From assembly GCF_032884065.1 (NCBI RefSeq), contig NC_088868.1, forward strand, positions 37,192,867 to 37,256,866: 64,000 nt of DNA, given 5' to 3'. This DNA comes from Artemia franciscana. Its lineage: Eukaryota > Arthropoda > Branchiopoda > Anostraca > Artemiidae. The position numbers were made by a program, and so were the translations under genes. Within the stretch, counting starts at the first letter, position 1, and each line of letters begins with the position of its first letter. Positions 35,061 through 47,939 of this stretch are shown here, piece by piece. The notes below the pieces were generated by a model, which was not told the DNA's origin, made no database searches, and saw only the letters and a list, made by a program, of their open reading frames with translations.

Positions 35061-38055
35061 TTGTTTAACAAGTTTTCAAATGAATAGATAACACATGTCT
35101 ATGAGTTTAGCTTTGCAATCAAAGGCTACCTAGTCACTTTGATAAAGTGTATTCTGAATATTTTGATCGGTGGGGGTATCTCTATCCCTGGAAACTGTTT
35201 CCACATAATCACTATGACGCTAACAATGCCACCAATGATGTTTTAATTTCAATTCATTATGAAACCTTGATCGACAAGTTTGATAATAATAACATTTTCC
35301 CCTAAATGTTTTCCCCTCACATTAGACTCGACCTATATCGGTAATAGAAAAGAATGGTGAATTGAATCTCTTTTTTTTGGCAGAGTTTTGAAGAATCTAT
35401 ACAAAATTATTAGCTGTTTTCAGTGACAGACACCTCACTGAATATTTTTTTGTTTATCTTTCCGTATCCCTCGGTTCAAATTCACTGTCATTCTACGGCT
35501 TCCTCAAGTTAGCTCCAATTTCGGCTTGTGGGAACGAGTTTGATCTTACGAGGAACTATGTTTTTTGGGAGGGAGGAGGTTAAAAAGACATCAGATTTTA
35601 GTCTGGGATGCTGAAAGATGCATCAAAAGAAAACGTGTTTTTTAGTGTCAAAGACATAAAAATTCTACATTGTCTCAGAAGTCACTTTAGAATTTAAGTC
35701 GAAAATTTCAGGTACTGTTGGCGAAAAAAGGGTTTTGGTTGCTAGTGTATATAAAATTTAGTACTGGTGGAGAGAGAAGAGGCTAAGCCCTTTTTGTTTC
35801 TGAACCACTAGAAGAATCTGTTGCTTTATAATTTCAGTTGAGCATTATGCACTATCTAATTCAGAAGATACGTTTTGTACCCAAATTATAAACAAAGTGT
35901 GTTTGCAATATCATACGAAAGGTTCTTAGTATCTAATTGAATATTTCAAGGAATTTTTGTGGAAATATCATTGAGATATAATTGGGGGATATCAAAATCA
36001 CAAACATTTTGTGGATCCTGCTAATAAATTTCACAAGATGAATCCACAACATCTCGTAAACAGCTCACGTATTAGATTTGTGTTTTTCAGGTAGTTTGGG
36101 AAAATAAGAAAGAGTGGCAGCATTTGAATATTTAACTTAATAAAGTCTTCTTTAAATTTCAAAAAAACTCATCTAAACTCAGCTATTCTGCGTATCTGCC
36201 AAAAATCTATGCGGCGGTATGTTTGCAAAATATTTTATCGTTACTATTGCTGGAATGGCTTAGGATATCGATCAGAAGCACTTGCGATTGTAAAAGGATA
36301 TGAGTGATCCTAGAGGCTTGAACTTATTATGTTACCATGTTTTAAAAACAAACAACATTCTAAAAACAAGTTCTTAAAACAAAATTCTAGGCTACCGAAA
36401 ATCCAAATTAAAATCTCGAATATAATCTCCAATATGGCAGACCACAAAAAAGAACAGGCTCTATCAGCTCCAAAAGTAAACTCGATGTAAATCTTCATTA
36501 ACTCTCTGTAATATAATATGACCTCAAAATCTGAATATAGACCAAATATTCCATGCACATATTCATTGTCTCAATTTTACGTCTCCACTGATTTTGTAAT
36601 CTCGCTATTTACTACACTTTTTTAAAAATAAAAAAATTGCTTGAAAGTGTAGACATTTTATTCTTTTACTGCTAAATAAAGAACGCCAGATATTAAAAAA
36701 AATGTCAGATTAAAACCTTCCTGGTAGTAAATTCTGTTTTGAAAAGTATTATTGTAAATTTTCAACATGCATTTGGAAACACGCCATTTCTTTGATATTT
36801 CATCCTTCAAACCCTTTATCTAATAAATATTTATGTAGGATATGACCAAAAAATTCACCTTAGAATAGTAGTCTCTTCAGATTAGTCATGTATGCTTTTA
36901 GATGAATTACTATTATGGCCCAATTATGGCTTAGTATTTGAAAATCCTAGGGACCATCTGCTAAAATCAATATTATTGTGAAATCGATGCTGGTATATCA
37001 TAGCCCACTCTATTACAATAAACCGGGATAGTTAGAGTTGCCCGTTAAAGGCTAACCGCTTTAGCCAACAAATGTATGGATGCTTTTAGAATTAGTTTAC
37101 CACCCAATTACAACTTCTGAGCTTCCATGGCATTCAATACCACTTTGAGCTACTTCAACAAAGGGTATTTGTAGTTTTGGTATACGTAAATTATCACAAA
37201 TTGGAAAGTTATACCGAGAAATGATACAACAATCCTTTAAGCCAGTTTTACAAGGTTATCACAATCAGAATATCACATGATGTTTTCTTCTATTCTTCTG
37301 AAGAATCCTTGGCCACTCCTGCCTAGAGCAATGAAGTTTGGATGGAGAGGGTGAATATAAAACTGGGGAACAATCAAGTGGAAAATTATAGTAAGAAATA
37401 AAACCTCTTTAATCTGGATAAGTTTGATCATTGACATTCTCTATATCAATAAATAGCACAAAGAAACCTGAGAAACACGAACCGATATTACTCCATGGAA
37501 ATTCTAAGCACTTCAGCATCCCAATCAAAGGTTCGATAAAACATGAACTTGCAAAGTATAGAAATTTTTGAAGTGTATTCACTCAAATTGTCACTAAAAA
37601 TAACTCCCATTAAAGACTAACTTGAACTAAACTAATTTTAAGGCAATCTTGACAAATAGAAAGGAGGAACATAAGAAAAGTATGAAAAAAGAGAAATGCT
37701 AAATAGGAGGAAGCATATGAATTAAGTTTTTTGTATTTCAATTTGTGCCTTATTTGAGCACACCCGAGGTGTGCTAAAAAAAAAACTCCTAAATTTCTTA
37801 GGAATTGTCTTCATCCTAATTAGTTTCTATTACGTAATCAGAAAATGCTTGACGAAAAAAAAAAGATTTAAAAAGAGGAAGGAGAAAATTTATAAGCAAA
37901 AAAATGAATGTCCACCTAAGTCTATAATCTAACTTTAACCTAACTAAAGCCAGGTAAAAAGTATAGAAAATTGTATGTGCTTCAGACTTTTTAGTTCTTA
38001 ATTGGAATCCCAAAAATGTTCAATTAGGCAAGTCACTTATAAAAGTTACTAAATA
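35061..38055 (+). other. Intron 1 segment, nothing recognised
   Basis: AT-rich with no supported frames. A perfect 8-bp-stem hairpin, agcacacc-cga-ggtgtgct, lies at 37,757-37,775 followed by an A-run. The frames at 36,310-36,558 and 37,816-38,013 (minus) have no motif support. Confidence 0.5.
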
Positions 38056-38504
38056 TTCAAACTTTCTTTAAAATGTGCCCTCTTACGACATTCTAAGACC
38101 ACTGAATCTATACAATTACCCCTTGGAAAACATATAAATAAATAACCACGCATCCATGATCTTTCTTCTGGCAAAAAATACAAAATTCCATAATTTTACA
38201 GGGAAAAGCTTGAAACTTCTAAAGTAATGTTCTTTAATGAGTGGAATCACATGGTGTGATTTTCATGAAGATTCTATGATTTTTAAGGGGTCTCTCTCCC
38301 TTTTTTCAAAAATGAGGCAAATTTTATCAGGCTCGTAACTTTTGGTGAGTGACACTAATTTTGGTGAAACTTATATGTTTACAATCAGTGTAAAAATGTA
38401 ATTCATTTCCTGTATATATTGATATCAAAATATCTTTTTTTAGAGTTTCGGTTACTATTGAGCCGGCTTGCTCCTTCCTATAGTTCGTCACCACGAACTG
38501 TTTG
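38056..38504 (+). repeat. A block, partial copy
   Basis: Matches the distal two-thirds of the A block, from gccctctta.gacattctaagaccact to the terminal hairpin (gttcgtcaccacgaac) at about 38,478-38,498. It sits head-to-tail directly upstream of composite copy 2. Confidence 0.8.
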
Positions 38505-40105
38505 ATTCTGTATATCAAATTGGCTGTTCCCTCGTCAACACCCCGCTTTCTACGCTAAAGCTTTTTTTATTGTTCTAAAAATTATAGTTGTGAGAAAGAG
38601 TCAAACTTTAGCGTAAAGAGGGGGGCGTTGAGGCAGGAGCAGCCTGTTCAATATATGGAATCGTTTCAGTTCGTTTTCATGTCGCTACTTACTTTAAGTG
38701 AAAAAAACTTGCTTTTTTATGTAATTTCAGAATGATTTTATATTAATACATGTTTCTCTTTTGGCTCACCAAAAACACATGAAAAATTAAAACAAAATTT
38801 GCGTATATTTTTTTTTTGCTAAATGGTTTTTTCATAGATTTAATCGGACGATTCTGATAAAAGAGGATGGAGGAGGAGGCTTAGCTGCCTTCCAGTTTTT
38901 GGTTACTTAAAAATGCAACAAGAATTATTTTTACGAACATTTTTATTAATAATAAATATACGTAACTTACAAATTAACTTACGTAACGAACTTATATATT
39001 TCTATATTTTATAACGAATATGAGGGGGTTTGTACCCTTCCCAAAGCCTTACTTCTTACACTAAGGTTTGAATTTTGTCCCAATTCCTTAAGAATGACCC
39101 TTGAATCACATAGGCCATAGATAAAATGGTTGTAACTACTATAAACACTTTAGCGTAAAGAGCGAGGTATTGAGGAGGAGACAAACCCACTTATATACAT
39201 AATACTTACTGTTCGTTTGAAGTTTTATGCTGCTCCTTACTTCAAGTTGAAAAAACTTGTATTTTTTATTTTTTCATTGTTTATTTTTTAAATAAGGCTA
39301 TAAAATCCTGTGGCCCCTTCATGGAAATTCTCTTTCCTCTTGATCAATTCCTTCATGGAGAGATCCTCCCACTTGACTACTTCCCCAAGGTTTACCCGTC
39401 CCCCCCAAGTGAAGAAGTTCCCCTGAAAATATCGGTACACTTCAAAATAACTATTACTATATGTGAACAATGGTGAAAGTTTGTAACCTGCAGCTCCTCT
39501 CTTGGCGATTGTGGGGATAAAGCCGTCTCAAAAGACATAGCTAGGCAATATCTAAATTTCGATCCGGTGGCTTCGAGGAAAATGAGCGTTGGAGGGGCAA
39601 TAGGTGCCATTCAAATTTTTGGTCTCTTAAAAGGGCACTAGAACTTTTAATTTCCGTAAGGATGAGTCCTCTCATGCCATTCTAGGACTACTGGGCTGAT
39701 ACGTTCATCCCTGGGGGAAAACAAACGAACAAACAAATAAACACGCATTCGTCATCTGTCTTCTGGCAAAAAACACCAAATTCCGGGTTTTTGTAGACAG
39801 GAGCTGGAAACTTCTACAGTAGGGTTCTTTGTTTCGCAGGATCTGATGGTGCGATTTTGTTAGACTCTTATGACTTTTCGAGGGTGTGTCCCCCTATTTT
39901 CGAAAATAAGACAAATTTCCTCAGGCTCATAACTTTTGATGGGTAAGACTACATTTAATTAAACTGATATATTTAAAATCAGCATAAAAATATAATTTAT
40001 TTGATGCAATTATTGATATCAAAATCTAATTTTTAGAGTTTCGGTTTACTATTGATCTGGGACGCTCCTTCTTACAGTTTGTTACCACGAACTGTTTGAA
40101 TAATA
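38505..40105 (+). mobile_element. Modular composite repeat with nested palindromes, copy 2
   Basis: The first palindrome is around 38,525-38,720 (tacgctaaagct ... ctttagcgtaaagag). A spacer with ttttgat.agaggatggaggaggaggcttag follows, then the second palindrome (about 39,014-39,200). A linker and the A block (39,480-40,105) end with the ttaccacgaactgtttga hairpin. The order equals that of 25,905-27,666 reversed. Short frames within it (39,288-39,610, minus) are not genes. Confidence 0.75.
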
Positions 40106-40439
40106 ATAAGAATTCCTTTGACGCATCATTAAAATTGAAATTTAAACTTATAGTCTCCTATTTAAAAGACAAAAGTAATTGCTTAGCAAATATATCCTTC
40201 CTGTGTCTTTTTTTACTTCCCGACCCCTTGTAAACCCTCAAATTGTTCAAAAAAAAATTTGAGATGGTAATTTTCCTTCAAAATAGTCAGAACGTCACAT
40301 AAATATGCTTTTGTCAATTGCATGACCTCAATAGAACTCTGAAGGACGGCCATATGTATGTATATTTGTATTTCCAAAAAAGCGGTCGGGCCATAGGGGA
40401 AAGTAGAAAATAAACATACAAAAACCAACAAATAAAACA

Positions 40440-41205
40440 AATAAATTAAAATGTAAAAGGTGCTTTTATAAGAATCTTCACAATATTATTTATAAAAAGC
40501 TATATATCTTTCACGATGCATAAGCCCTTCATCAACATACTCAGTCAGATTCCTTAATGCCAATTTAACTCGTGATCCTACTATCCCTTCCACCCTCCTT
40601 CTATCTATCAACACAAACGAAAAACGCTCATTTCTCATATATGCCAGTTCCTTACAATTTCCCCACAAAAAATTAAAGATATCATCTTCACCATCCCCAC
40701 ATATCAGATAAGGGACTGGGTTAACACTATGACTTCCTTTCTCTTTCCCCAAATTTAATCGACCCTCCTCTTAGAATCAAAATAATTTTTTTGCCCCCTT
40801 TCAACCCCTACTTAAAATAAACTTCTTCCCTCCACACTTCTTTTACCTTGCAAAACAGATTCAAAGAACCCGAGGCCTCCTCCCGAGCATACTACTGCTG
40901 TATTCCATTCTTGTGTCAATTTTTTTTTACCTTATCAACCACTGTATCTGAATTTGTTCCCTTACCCTCATTCCAAAAACACGAATATCCTACTTCATCG
41001 AAAATTTTTATTAAATTTCTGTGGCCATCCTACCCCTATCTTATCCCCCAACAAGCTAAAATACACATCTTTCGCTAGCCTATTTTTCCTTCTTAAAATT
41101 TTTATCCAAAACTTTTCAATTCTTATTAATCTCTCTTTTCTTGACCTACTTAGTCCAAAAGCCTCTCCATAACAACACTGTGAGTAAATTTATAGGCCGG
41201 ACAAA
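40440..41205 (-). pseudogene. Non-LTR retrotransposon C-terminal remnant
   Basis: Read leftward, the minus strand gives CCYGEAFGLSRSRKERLIR, IEKFWIKILRRKNRL, then after shifts ICGDGEDDIFNFLWGNCKEL and MRNERF (40,486-40,752). The pattern YGExxxxxLxxxRxxRIxKFWxKIL, followed by a cysteine/acidic block and FLWxC, resembles the region after the RT in some animal non-LTR elements. No RT catalytic motif remains. The plus-strand frames at 40,848-41,172 are shadows. Assignment is by pattern only. Confidence 0.45.
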
Positions 41206-41589
41206 ATCTCTTAGATTAATTCCTTCACATTCTCTCAAACTCCTGACTTTTACGAAACTTTTACGAAAAATCGAAGGGGTTTGAAAAAACCAGCAATAGC
41301 AAAGTAAATATACCACACTAAATCTTTACTTTGACAGTGTTTCCTTCTACCTAAGTGTTGCACACCAACTTCTCTAGCGCCAGGTACCTACGAATGGTAA
41401 GGACGATATTAATTGCTATTATAACCAGCTTGGGATGTGTATAAAAAAAGGTAAAGGAATCTGCCACACCTAGGCAACATATTCGTAAAAAGACCCAAAA
41501 TCTAATTGGTCAATGAACTCTTGTTTAAAGCTGATTAGAAACAAAGTTAAACTATGTCTGCATATATAGAATGAATTTGGTCGGCCAAG

Positions 41590-43155
41590 TTTTGAGCGTG
41601 TGGCTTATCTCAAACGTAAAACTAAAACTGAATATAAACCATTCTCTGTGGTCAGCACTTTCCATGGCAGGGATTTTTCCGTGAGTAGGAAATATTTGCG
41701 AAAAGTGATCGATTCTGACAAATTTAGTCATGATATTGACAAGTAACTGTCTTCCAGTTTCAGCTTGGTATTAACATTATTTTTCGATTTTCTTACAAGT
41801 ATAGACAAGGATGGTATCTCTAAAACGCATATACCAATTGAATGCACTCCCCTTATATCCCAGCTTCAGATTCTTTTCCAAATGTGTATATTTGCTTCAA
41901 GCGTACCCGAGTCTTTTGTTTGGCACTGTTTCGTCAATTTTGAAAATGGGAAAGTCACAAACTGACTGTTCCAGTTATCGACATATTACTGTTTCTTGTA
42001 ACATTATTAAGGTTTCCAAGTATATCCTTCTACCTTTTCTGACTAAAAATAATAATGAGGGTGAGAACCAATTTGGTTATCGGCATGAAATTGGTTGTCT
42101 GCATGCGCTAAATATTCTGTCTTGTTTACTGGTTAGTAATTCTTCCAAGAGAAATGGTTCTTATATTTTTATTTTGGATTTTCTGACAGTGTTTGATAGT
42201 GTAGTCAATAGTCAGCTCCTTTTTTCTCATTTTAATTCTTAGGTCAATATTTCTGTTATAATAATAATTAGGTTTTGCTACTCAAATTCTTTCTTTCAAT
42301 TTATATCTGCAGCAGACACTATTATAAGAGTACGAAAACAAGTTAGGCAGGGCTGTGTTTTGCCCCCTACAATTTTTGCAATTTGTATTTCTAGGGTGCT
42401 AGCTATGATTTCGGGTACATATCTTTCTGGTCTTAAGGATGTTTCTTATCTGCATATGCTGACAGCATGCTCCTGATTAGCCGTTCAAAACCCGGTCTTT
42501 CCCAAAGTTTTTGATACTTTTTCTGATTTTAGCCTTTCATTTAGTCTAGATAAATGTCAGTTTCTTCCCTAAAACTGTACTACTGCTACTCCCCTTTACT
42601 GTAATAACTTTACAATCCCTATCGTCGATTGTATTACTAACAACCTTTATCTCCATTACTAACAACCTTTGGAGCTTGCTTCAGCGTACTGTTTTTTATA
42701 TAAATAAAAACATCCAGATTGGCTATGCAGATATTGTTGCAAACAGAAGGAAGTATAATAGACGTTCCCTGGCCAAACTTTATTCTACTTTCTGTGATCA
42801 TTTTTTCCTTTTTTATTCAGTTTTTTCCCTTCTTAAGGAAGGCAATTTAAAAAGGTCCCAGATAAAATGTTTCAAATTTTGCTCATTTCTTCTGTATCTT
42901 CCACCTTTGACAAAAAACTAGATTCTTGTTAGCAAATTTTCTGTTCTTGTTATAACTTTAAAATTGGAGATTCTAAACAGAAAACTCTCCTCTACAGCTT
43001 GTTTTTTCCTATGCCTTCACCACAGTTATATCCATTATTTTTGTTGATTCTGTGTGTATAATTTTTTTCCCTTGTATTTTTTAATTATTCTTACTCCACC
43101 ATATTTACTTTATATATCGTGTGAGTGATACTTAAATTATTAATAATAGTAAATG
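41590..43155 (+). pseudogene. I/Jockey-like non-LTR RT remnant, related to the 50-54 kb element
   Basis: Blocks in order and in shifting frames are DKDGISKTHIP, CSSYRHITVSCNI (NYRPI-type), NQFGYRHEIGCLHAL, then IFILDFLTVFDSVVNSQLL (motif A with Asp), VRQGCVLPPTIFAICI (motif B) and a damaged motif C near 42,450. A C-terminal block, IVANRRKYNRRSLAKLYSTF, closely resembles IVANRGHYRKRAQNRLYSTF after the 52-53.5 kb RT, so both belong to one lineage. It lacks the endonuclease and has many stops. It ends just upstream of exon 2 of the Star-like gene. Confidence 0.75.
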
Positions 43156-43340
43156 CTTTACTTTTTGTGATAGAATAATTAACATTTTTGTATTGTTTTT
43201 AAGAGATATCACTTAGAAATAACAAGTATACTGGATATAGTCAAATTCGTTTTACTGACAGCTATTGCTGTCAGTCAAAGGACACAAACCTGTTAAACGT
43301 TTAACAAAAAAAAAATATTTTAAACCTTTTAATTTTATAG

Positions 43341-43593
43341 AGAGGTCAGAGGACATTCTTAGAATGTGGAGCATTAGATGGGGAAATATTCTCTGCAACA
43401 CTTCACCTGGAAAGGTTTCTTAACTGGACTGGTGTGCTTATTGAAGCAGATGATAAATTTTATGCTGACATGAAACTTGTACATCGGAAAGCTTATATAG
43501 TTCATGCATGCATAAGCATTGAGGAACACCCAACAATTGAATCTTTCATTTCCACCCCGGTTCAATTTAAAATCAATGGGTATAATAGAACAA
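43341..43593 (+). CDS. Star-like FkbM-family membrane protein, exon 2 of 3
   Basis: Acceptor tttatag ends at 43,340; the donor is ACAA|gtgagt at 43,594. The exon encodes residues 151-234 and the first base of codon 235. FLECGALDGE (156-165) is the glycine-containing motif I of the methyltransferase fold, and LERFLNWTGVLIEADDKFY (173-191) contains motif II with its acidic residue after the second strand. HRKAYIVHACIS continues the fold. These match the FkbM/Star-like pattern ECGALDGE...LERxLxWTGLLIEADP very well. The open plus frame has no stop. A minus-strand frame at 43,374-43,565 is its shadow. Phase 1 at the end agrees with the start of exon 3. Confidence 0.88.
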
Positions 43594-46125
43594 GTGAGTT
43601 CAATTTTTAATGATATTAAATCAATGATTTAATGTAAGGCCCATAGTTTATTGTTTAAATATAAATGTATTCGCGTTCGTCCAGATAATAAAATATAAGC
43701 AAGTAACAGATTTAAAAGAAATTAAAAAAGGTTAATTTGTATGATCCTGTACCCCAAAGCAAAACTTAATTGTTTAGTTTTATGGTTTAAGCTAAATCTG
43801 AAACATTTGGGTAGGTAAAATTTTGCTACCAAAATTCTGTTGATAGCACTTTATTTTGTAAAAAAAGTTTAAATGGTGACTTTATATTTTTATTCTTCAA
43901 AAAATTTTGACTTTATCCAATTATAATTATCCAGAACAAGAGGGATCATATCAATCACGATAATTATAATGCTCAAAGTCAAATGAACTAATATTGGTTC
44001 TAATATTACAGAGTAATTTGATTACAAGTAATTTGTAAGAGCTGTTGATTATTTAACAAGTGATAATTTTGTGTTACCCGTCAGGAGTTAAAAAGAGAAA
44101 CGTCTCAACATAAGGACGATGATTATTGCTAACAATGTGTCACTTTCACCTGACTGAAAGTTGTCATTTTCAATTTACTAAAAGCAATATTTATTTCAAA
44201 CAGTTTGTTCTTTATTTGTCGTAAAATCAAAACAATATAACGAAGAACTGGGTCACACATATACACAGTGCTCAAAATATACATGCAATTTCCTCCTCTC
44301 TCTTAAACCCTTTGGATTACTATTCTCACCGGTACGTTTTGAAAACCATGTTTATTTTAGACAGTACCGTTTGATGGCCAAGGTATACAAAAAAGAGAAA
44401 TTTCCGTTATGTTCTTGATTAAAAGAAAGCACTACTGAAGGCAAACTGATTTTTGGTTAGACCCTAGAAGCTTCATATGCCTTGAGTATTCAAAGCTATA
44501 ATTACACAAGAAAAAAAATTTGCAATAAATTTTGTTTTCCGTCAATTATGAATGAGAGTGTGGCCTTAAGAGAATTAGTGGCCGTAGCCGTAATCTTATT
44601 TGATATTCAACTTCCGTTTGTTTTAAGTTCAAGGATACTGTTTTGTTTTAAGAGAATTCCCTCTTCTTTGAATTTATTTTTATATCTTTAGGAGTATATA
44701 TCACCATTAAGTGTTGTGTGATTACTCTTTTAACATGTTTATTTTTAATTTCCTTTATCTATTTGTAATATTGTCAATTCGTTTAAAGTGTGAATCATTG
44801 CAAGACTTTATTTTTGCCTTTTATAAATCTTGGTATGGCTCTTTACTTTTCTTTGTCTATTTTGCTGTATTGTAACCGTTCAATTTTTTTCGTCTTATTT
44901 GATGAATTAACGAAAATATTCTACACTAAAAATTTATTAAAGAAAAGTTAAGGACTGTATTAAAGAACAGACGAGCAGAAATAAATCCACAAATACATAA
45001 ACTGTTAGGAGAGAATATTTCATCTTTTTAAATAAATGAAAAATGTATTAAAATAAAGCGTAATTAAAAATGATGACGAACAGAAAATATTACAAATAGC
45101 AGTACGATGACCCTTCTTTCTCTAAGCCCTTTAAAAACTATAAGTTTAATAAAGTTTTATTAAAATCCATTTTTTATTTCGATCAGTCTGTTCTTGTTCG
45201 TCAAAATACATGCGACAGAAAAATATAACAACCAAAATACTCAAGGCTATTGAAAAAAATTAATGTGCTCCGATGGACAGTTTAAATTATATTGGTATTA
45301 ATTAATAAAAATATCGGCAATTTTTTATTTACTAAGATCACGAAACGATGAAAATACTAAAACCATTATTTTTAATGTATTTAATTTGCCTTTGGCTGCT
45401 TTAGGGGGTGTTCATTCTACTCTTGTTTGTAGTATTTTCCATCTATTTTAAGTTTAACTTGACTTTTCAATGGAGCTCCTGCCACTTTTATTTCCCATTT
45501 ACCCATTGATAACTTAAGCCTATTATGATATTGACTAATTATATGGATTTTATTTCTGCTCGTCTTTGGTTTAGTGTAGCTCTTTTACTATTATCAGAAG
45601 ACTTTACATAGTGAAGCTTTCACAATGAGTTTGTACATGACATTGTGTATTTGGCTGGCTCTTAAGAAAACCCTTAGAGTTGAATAATTAAGATTTTGGC
45701 CAACTATTCTCATCTTAGATAAAAATTTTGAGATACCTTTTAATCATGTTTCACGTTAGAGCTTTGAATGAATGAGACCAGGGAATCATATAAAAATAAA
45801 CAGATTGACAATCTGCTTATTTTCTTGTCTTATATTGGAGTCAAACGTTTTCGAACTACAACTTATCCTGTTAAAGCCCTTTATATAATCAAATATGAAT
45901 TGGTAGTTTTATCATACAAAATATCCCGTGCATAGTCCTGTATCAACTGCTTGTTAATTTAAACAAATATATATTTTGCTGAATTATGGAAAAGAGTTTC
46001 CATTTGTTGCTAAAGATAAAAAAATATGAGTTCAGAGACCAATTTAGCCAGATCAACTATCCGGTTAACGTTCTCCTGGCAAGAAAACTTTACTTGAGGT
46101 TACTCCACTAGCCTTAGATATATCA
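43594..46125 (+). other. Intron 2, proximal part, nothing recognised
   Basis: Very AT-rich sequence after the exon 2 donor. No frame above 70 codons has any motif. No tandem repeat or tRNA was seen. Confidence 0.5.
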
Positions 46126-47560
46126 CTGTACCTAATATCCTGTTTTTATCAATTGACATAAGTGAGGATTTTCCAGAAACTCTAGAGGCTGTAGCAATTG
46201 TCAAAAACTTAATGACCGTGAATTGGGATTTGATATGATAACGGCAAAAATGTTAAAGAAGTCTTTTCGAGAATGCTAAATGAATGGACTGTTCGTCTAG
46301 TGGGAGTTTGGAGCATGGAAAAGGTCTCAAGTGATTGGAATAAAGGTATTCTAGTCAAACTGCTTAAGAAGGGAGATGATATCACCTGTGACAACTCTAA
46401 ATCAACCTAACATCAGTGCCAAGTAAAGTTTTGGCCATGAGAGATCTAAGAGAAGAACAACGCAGGATTCGTCCGGTTAGATCACGTTCTTACCCTATTT
46501 TTAGCCTCACACTTATGGTGGAAGAGTCAAGAGAAGGGAATAAAAAGATATATTTGCACTTCGTTGATTTCGGAAAAGCTATGACTCTATCAATTTCAAT
46601 ATTTCATGGTAGTTTTCAAAATTTTATTAAGTACCTAATAAGATAATCGGAATAATAAAGGCCCTCTATAAAGAGAGGAAAGGTTTTGTCCAAACCTAAA
46701 ATGGGGAGACCCAATTCTTCAATATTCTCTTCGGGGTGAAACAAGGATGGATGTTATCCCCGTTCCAATTAATCCTAGTAATGGATTATATCCCACAGCA
46801 AGATTCTGACTTTAGTGTAAAAGTCAGTGCCCAGCAGCTCATAGATGTAGGCTTCGCAGACAAAGAAGTACTTCTAGAAGATGTGAAGCAACATTCGCAG
46901 TTACTAATGGATACCAATGTGAATGGTGGAACAGTCAATGAGATAAAAAGACGAATTGGACAAGCAAGTTCAGAATTCAACAAACTAAGGCTAGTATGGC
47001 AAGGCAAGAAATATTCTTTCAGTCTAAAGCGCTGTCTTTTGAATAGCAACGCCTTTTCTGTTCTTTCTTTTGCAATTAATGTTGGAAGCTGAATGTTTAG
47101 CTGGAAATACATATCTTAGCATTTAAAAATATCTACCTTAGAAGAATTTTTAACATTTTGTGGCACGGTAGAGTCATGAATACAGTGGTCTGCAGTCGAA
47201 AAGGTCAACCGCAAGTAACTGATCTAGTGAAGCAGTAAAGATGGACAAATCTTGGTCATGTTCTTTGAATGCCAGTAGACTGTATTCTGAATGCTGTCTA
47301 CAAGTTTGTATCCAAGGGTGGGCAAAAAAGGTAGGACTAAGATGTGTTGAGCTGTCATCAAAACCACAGATGGAGGACGTCTCGGCAACTACTCCACTCT
47401 GAAAAATCTGATGAGGCTTTGTTCATGTCCTATGTGTCAAACCTGGCCCTGGACAAATTTAGGTCTTAGGTAAAGTCTTCGTTGCCTTAAAAATTACAGA
47501 TTGACACATGTAAAAAGGTGTCTTTAGTCTAATCTTGGGTAGCATTATTTTTTCATTATT
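46126..47560 (+). pseudogene. RTE-type non-LTR RT remnant
   Basis: The reading shifts between frames. MLNEWTVRLVGVW and SDWNKGILVKLLKKGDD come first, then INLTSVPSKVLA. RRIRPVRSRS follows, with LVEE-like LMVEESREGNKKIYLHFVDFGKA (damaged motif A). Next are FGVKQGWMLSPFQLILVMDYI (motif B) and VGFADKEVLLED (motif C, with FADD reduced to FADK). The VKQGCxLSPxLFxxVxD context and the QxGxGxKS-like tail are typical of the RTE clade. Stops, shifts and lost catalytic residues show it is dead. No endonuclease was found upstream. Confidence 0.75.
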
Positions 47561-47939
47561 GTATTTGCTTGCAGTATGGCGTATAAATATTCCAAAGAAT
47601 TGTATATAGCTATTAGATGCTCTATTGTATATAGCTTTGTTAATTATTAGATAAACTTAATAAGGACCTAAGAAAACTTGTAAATAGTTGAGACAGTAAC
47701 AGTTTAAATCCTGATCATCTAATTGCCCAAAAATTTAAGTGTCTAAAGAATTGTACTTCCTCTGTTATTACGGAAAAAATTCAAAAACAGCGTTAATTTG
47801 TGCTTTAATCTTCATTAAAATCCTTATCTTATCATAAATTGGATTTTTCCATGATATTATTTGAGGAGTCAAATCAGCCTGTACTAAAATGAACTGAGAA
47901 AGCGATTCTATGTTAAACACTTCTACTAACAACTCACCA

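Noticed and set aside
37757..37775. 8-bp-stem hairpin followed by an A-run
   Set aside because: An isolated short hairpin in AT-rich intron; no element boundary or histone-type context accompanies it.
40848..41172. Two overlapping plus-strand frames
   Set aside because: They are antisense to a readable non-LTR C-terminal remnant and have no motif of their own.
43374..43565. 63-codon minus-strand frame
   Set aside because: It is the antisense shadow of exon 2, whose plus-strand reading has strong family motifs and splice sites.
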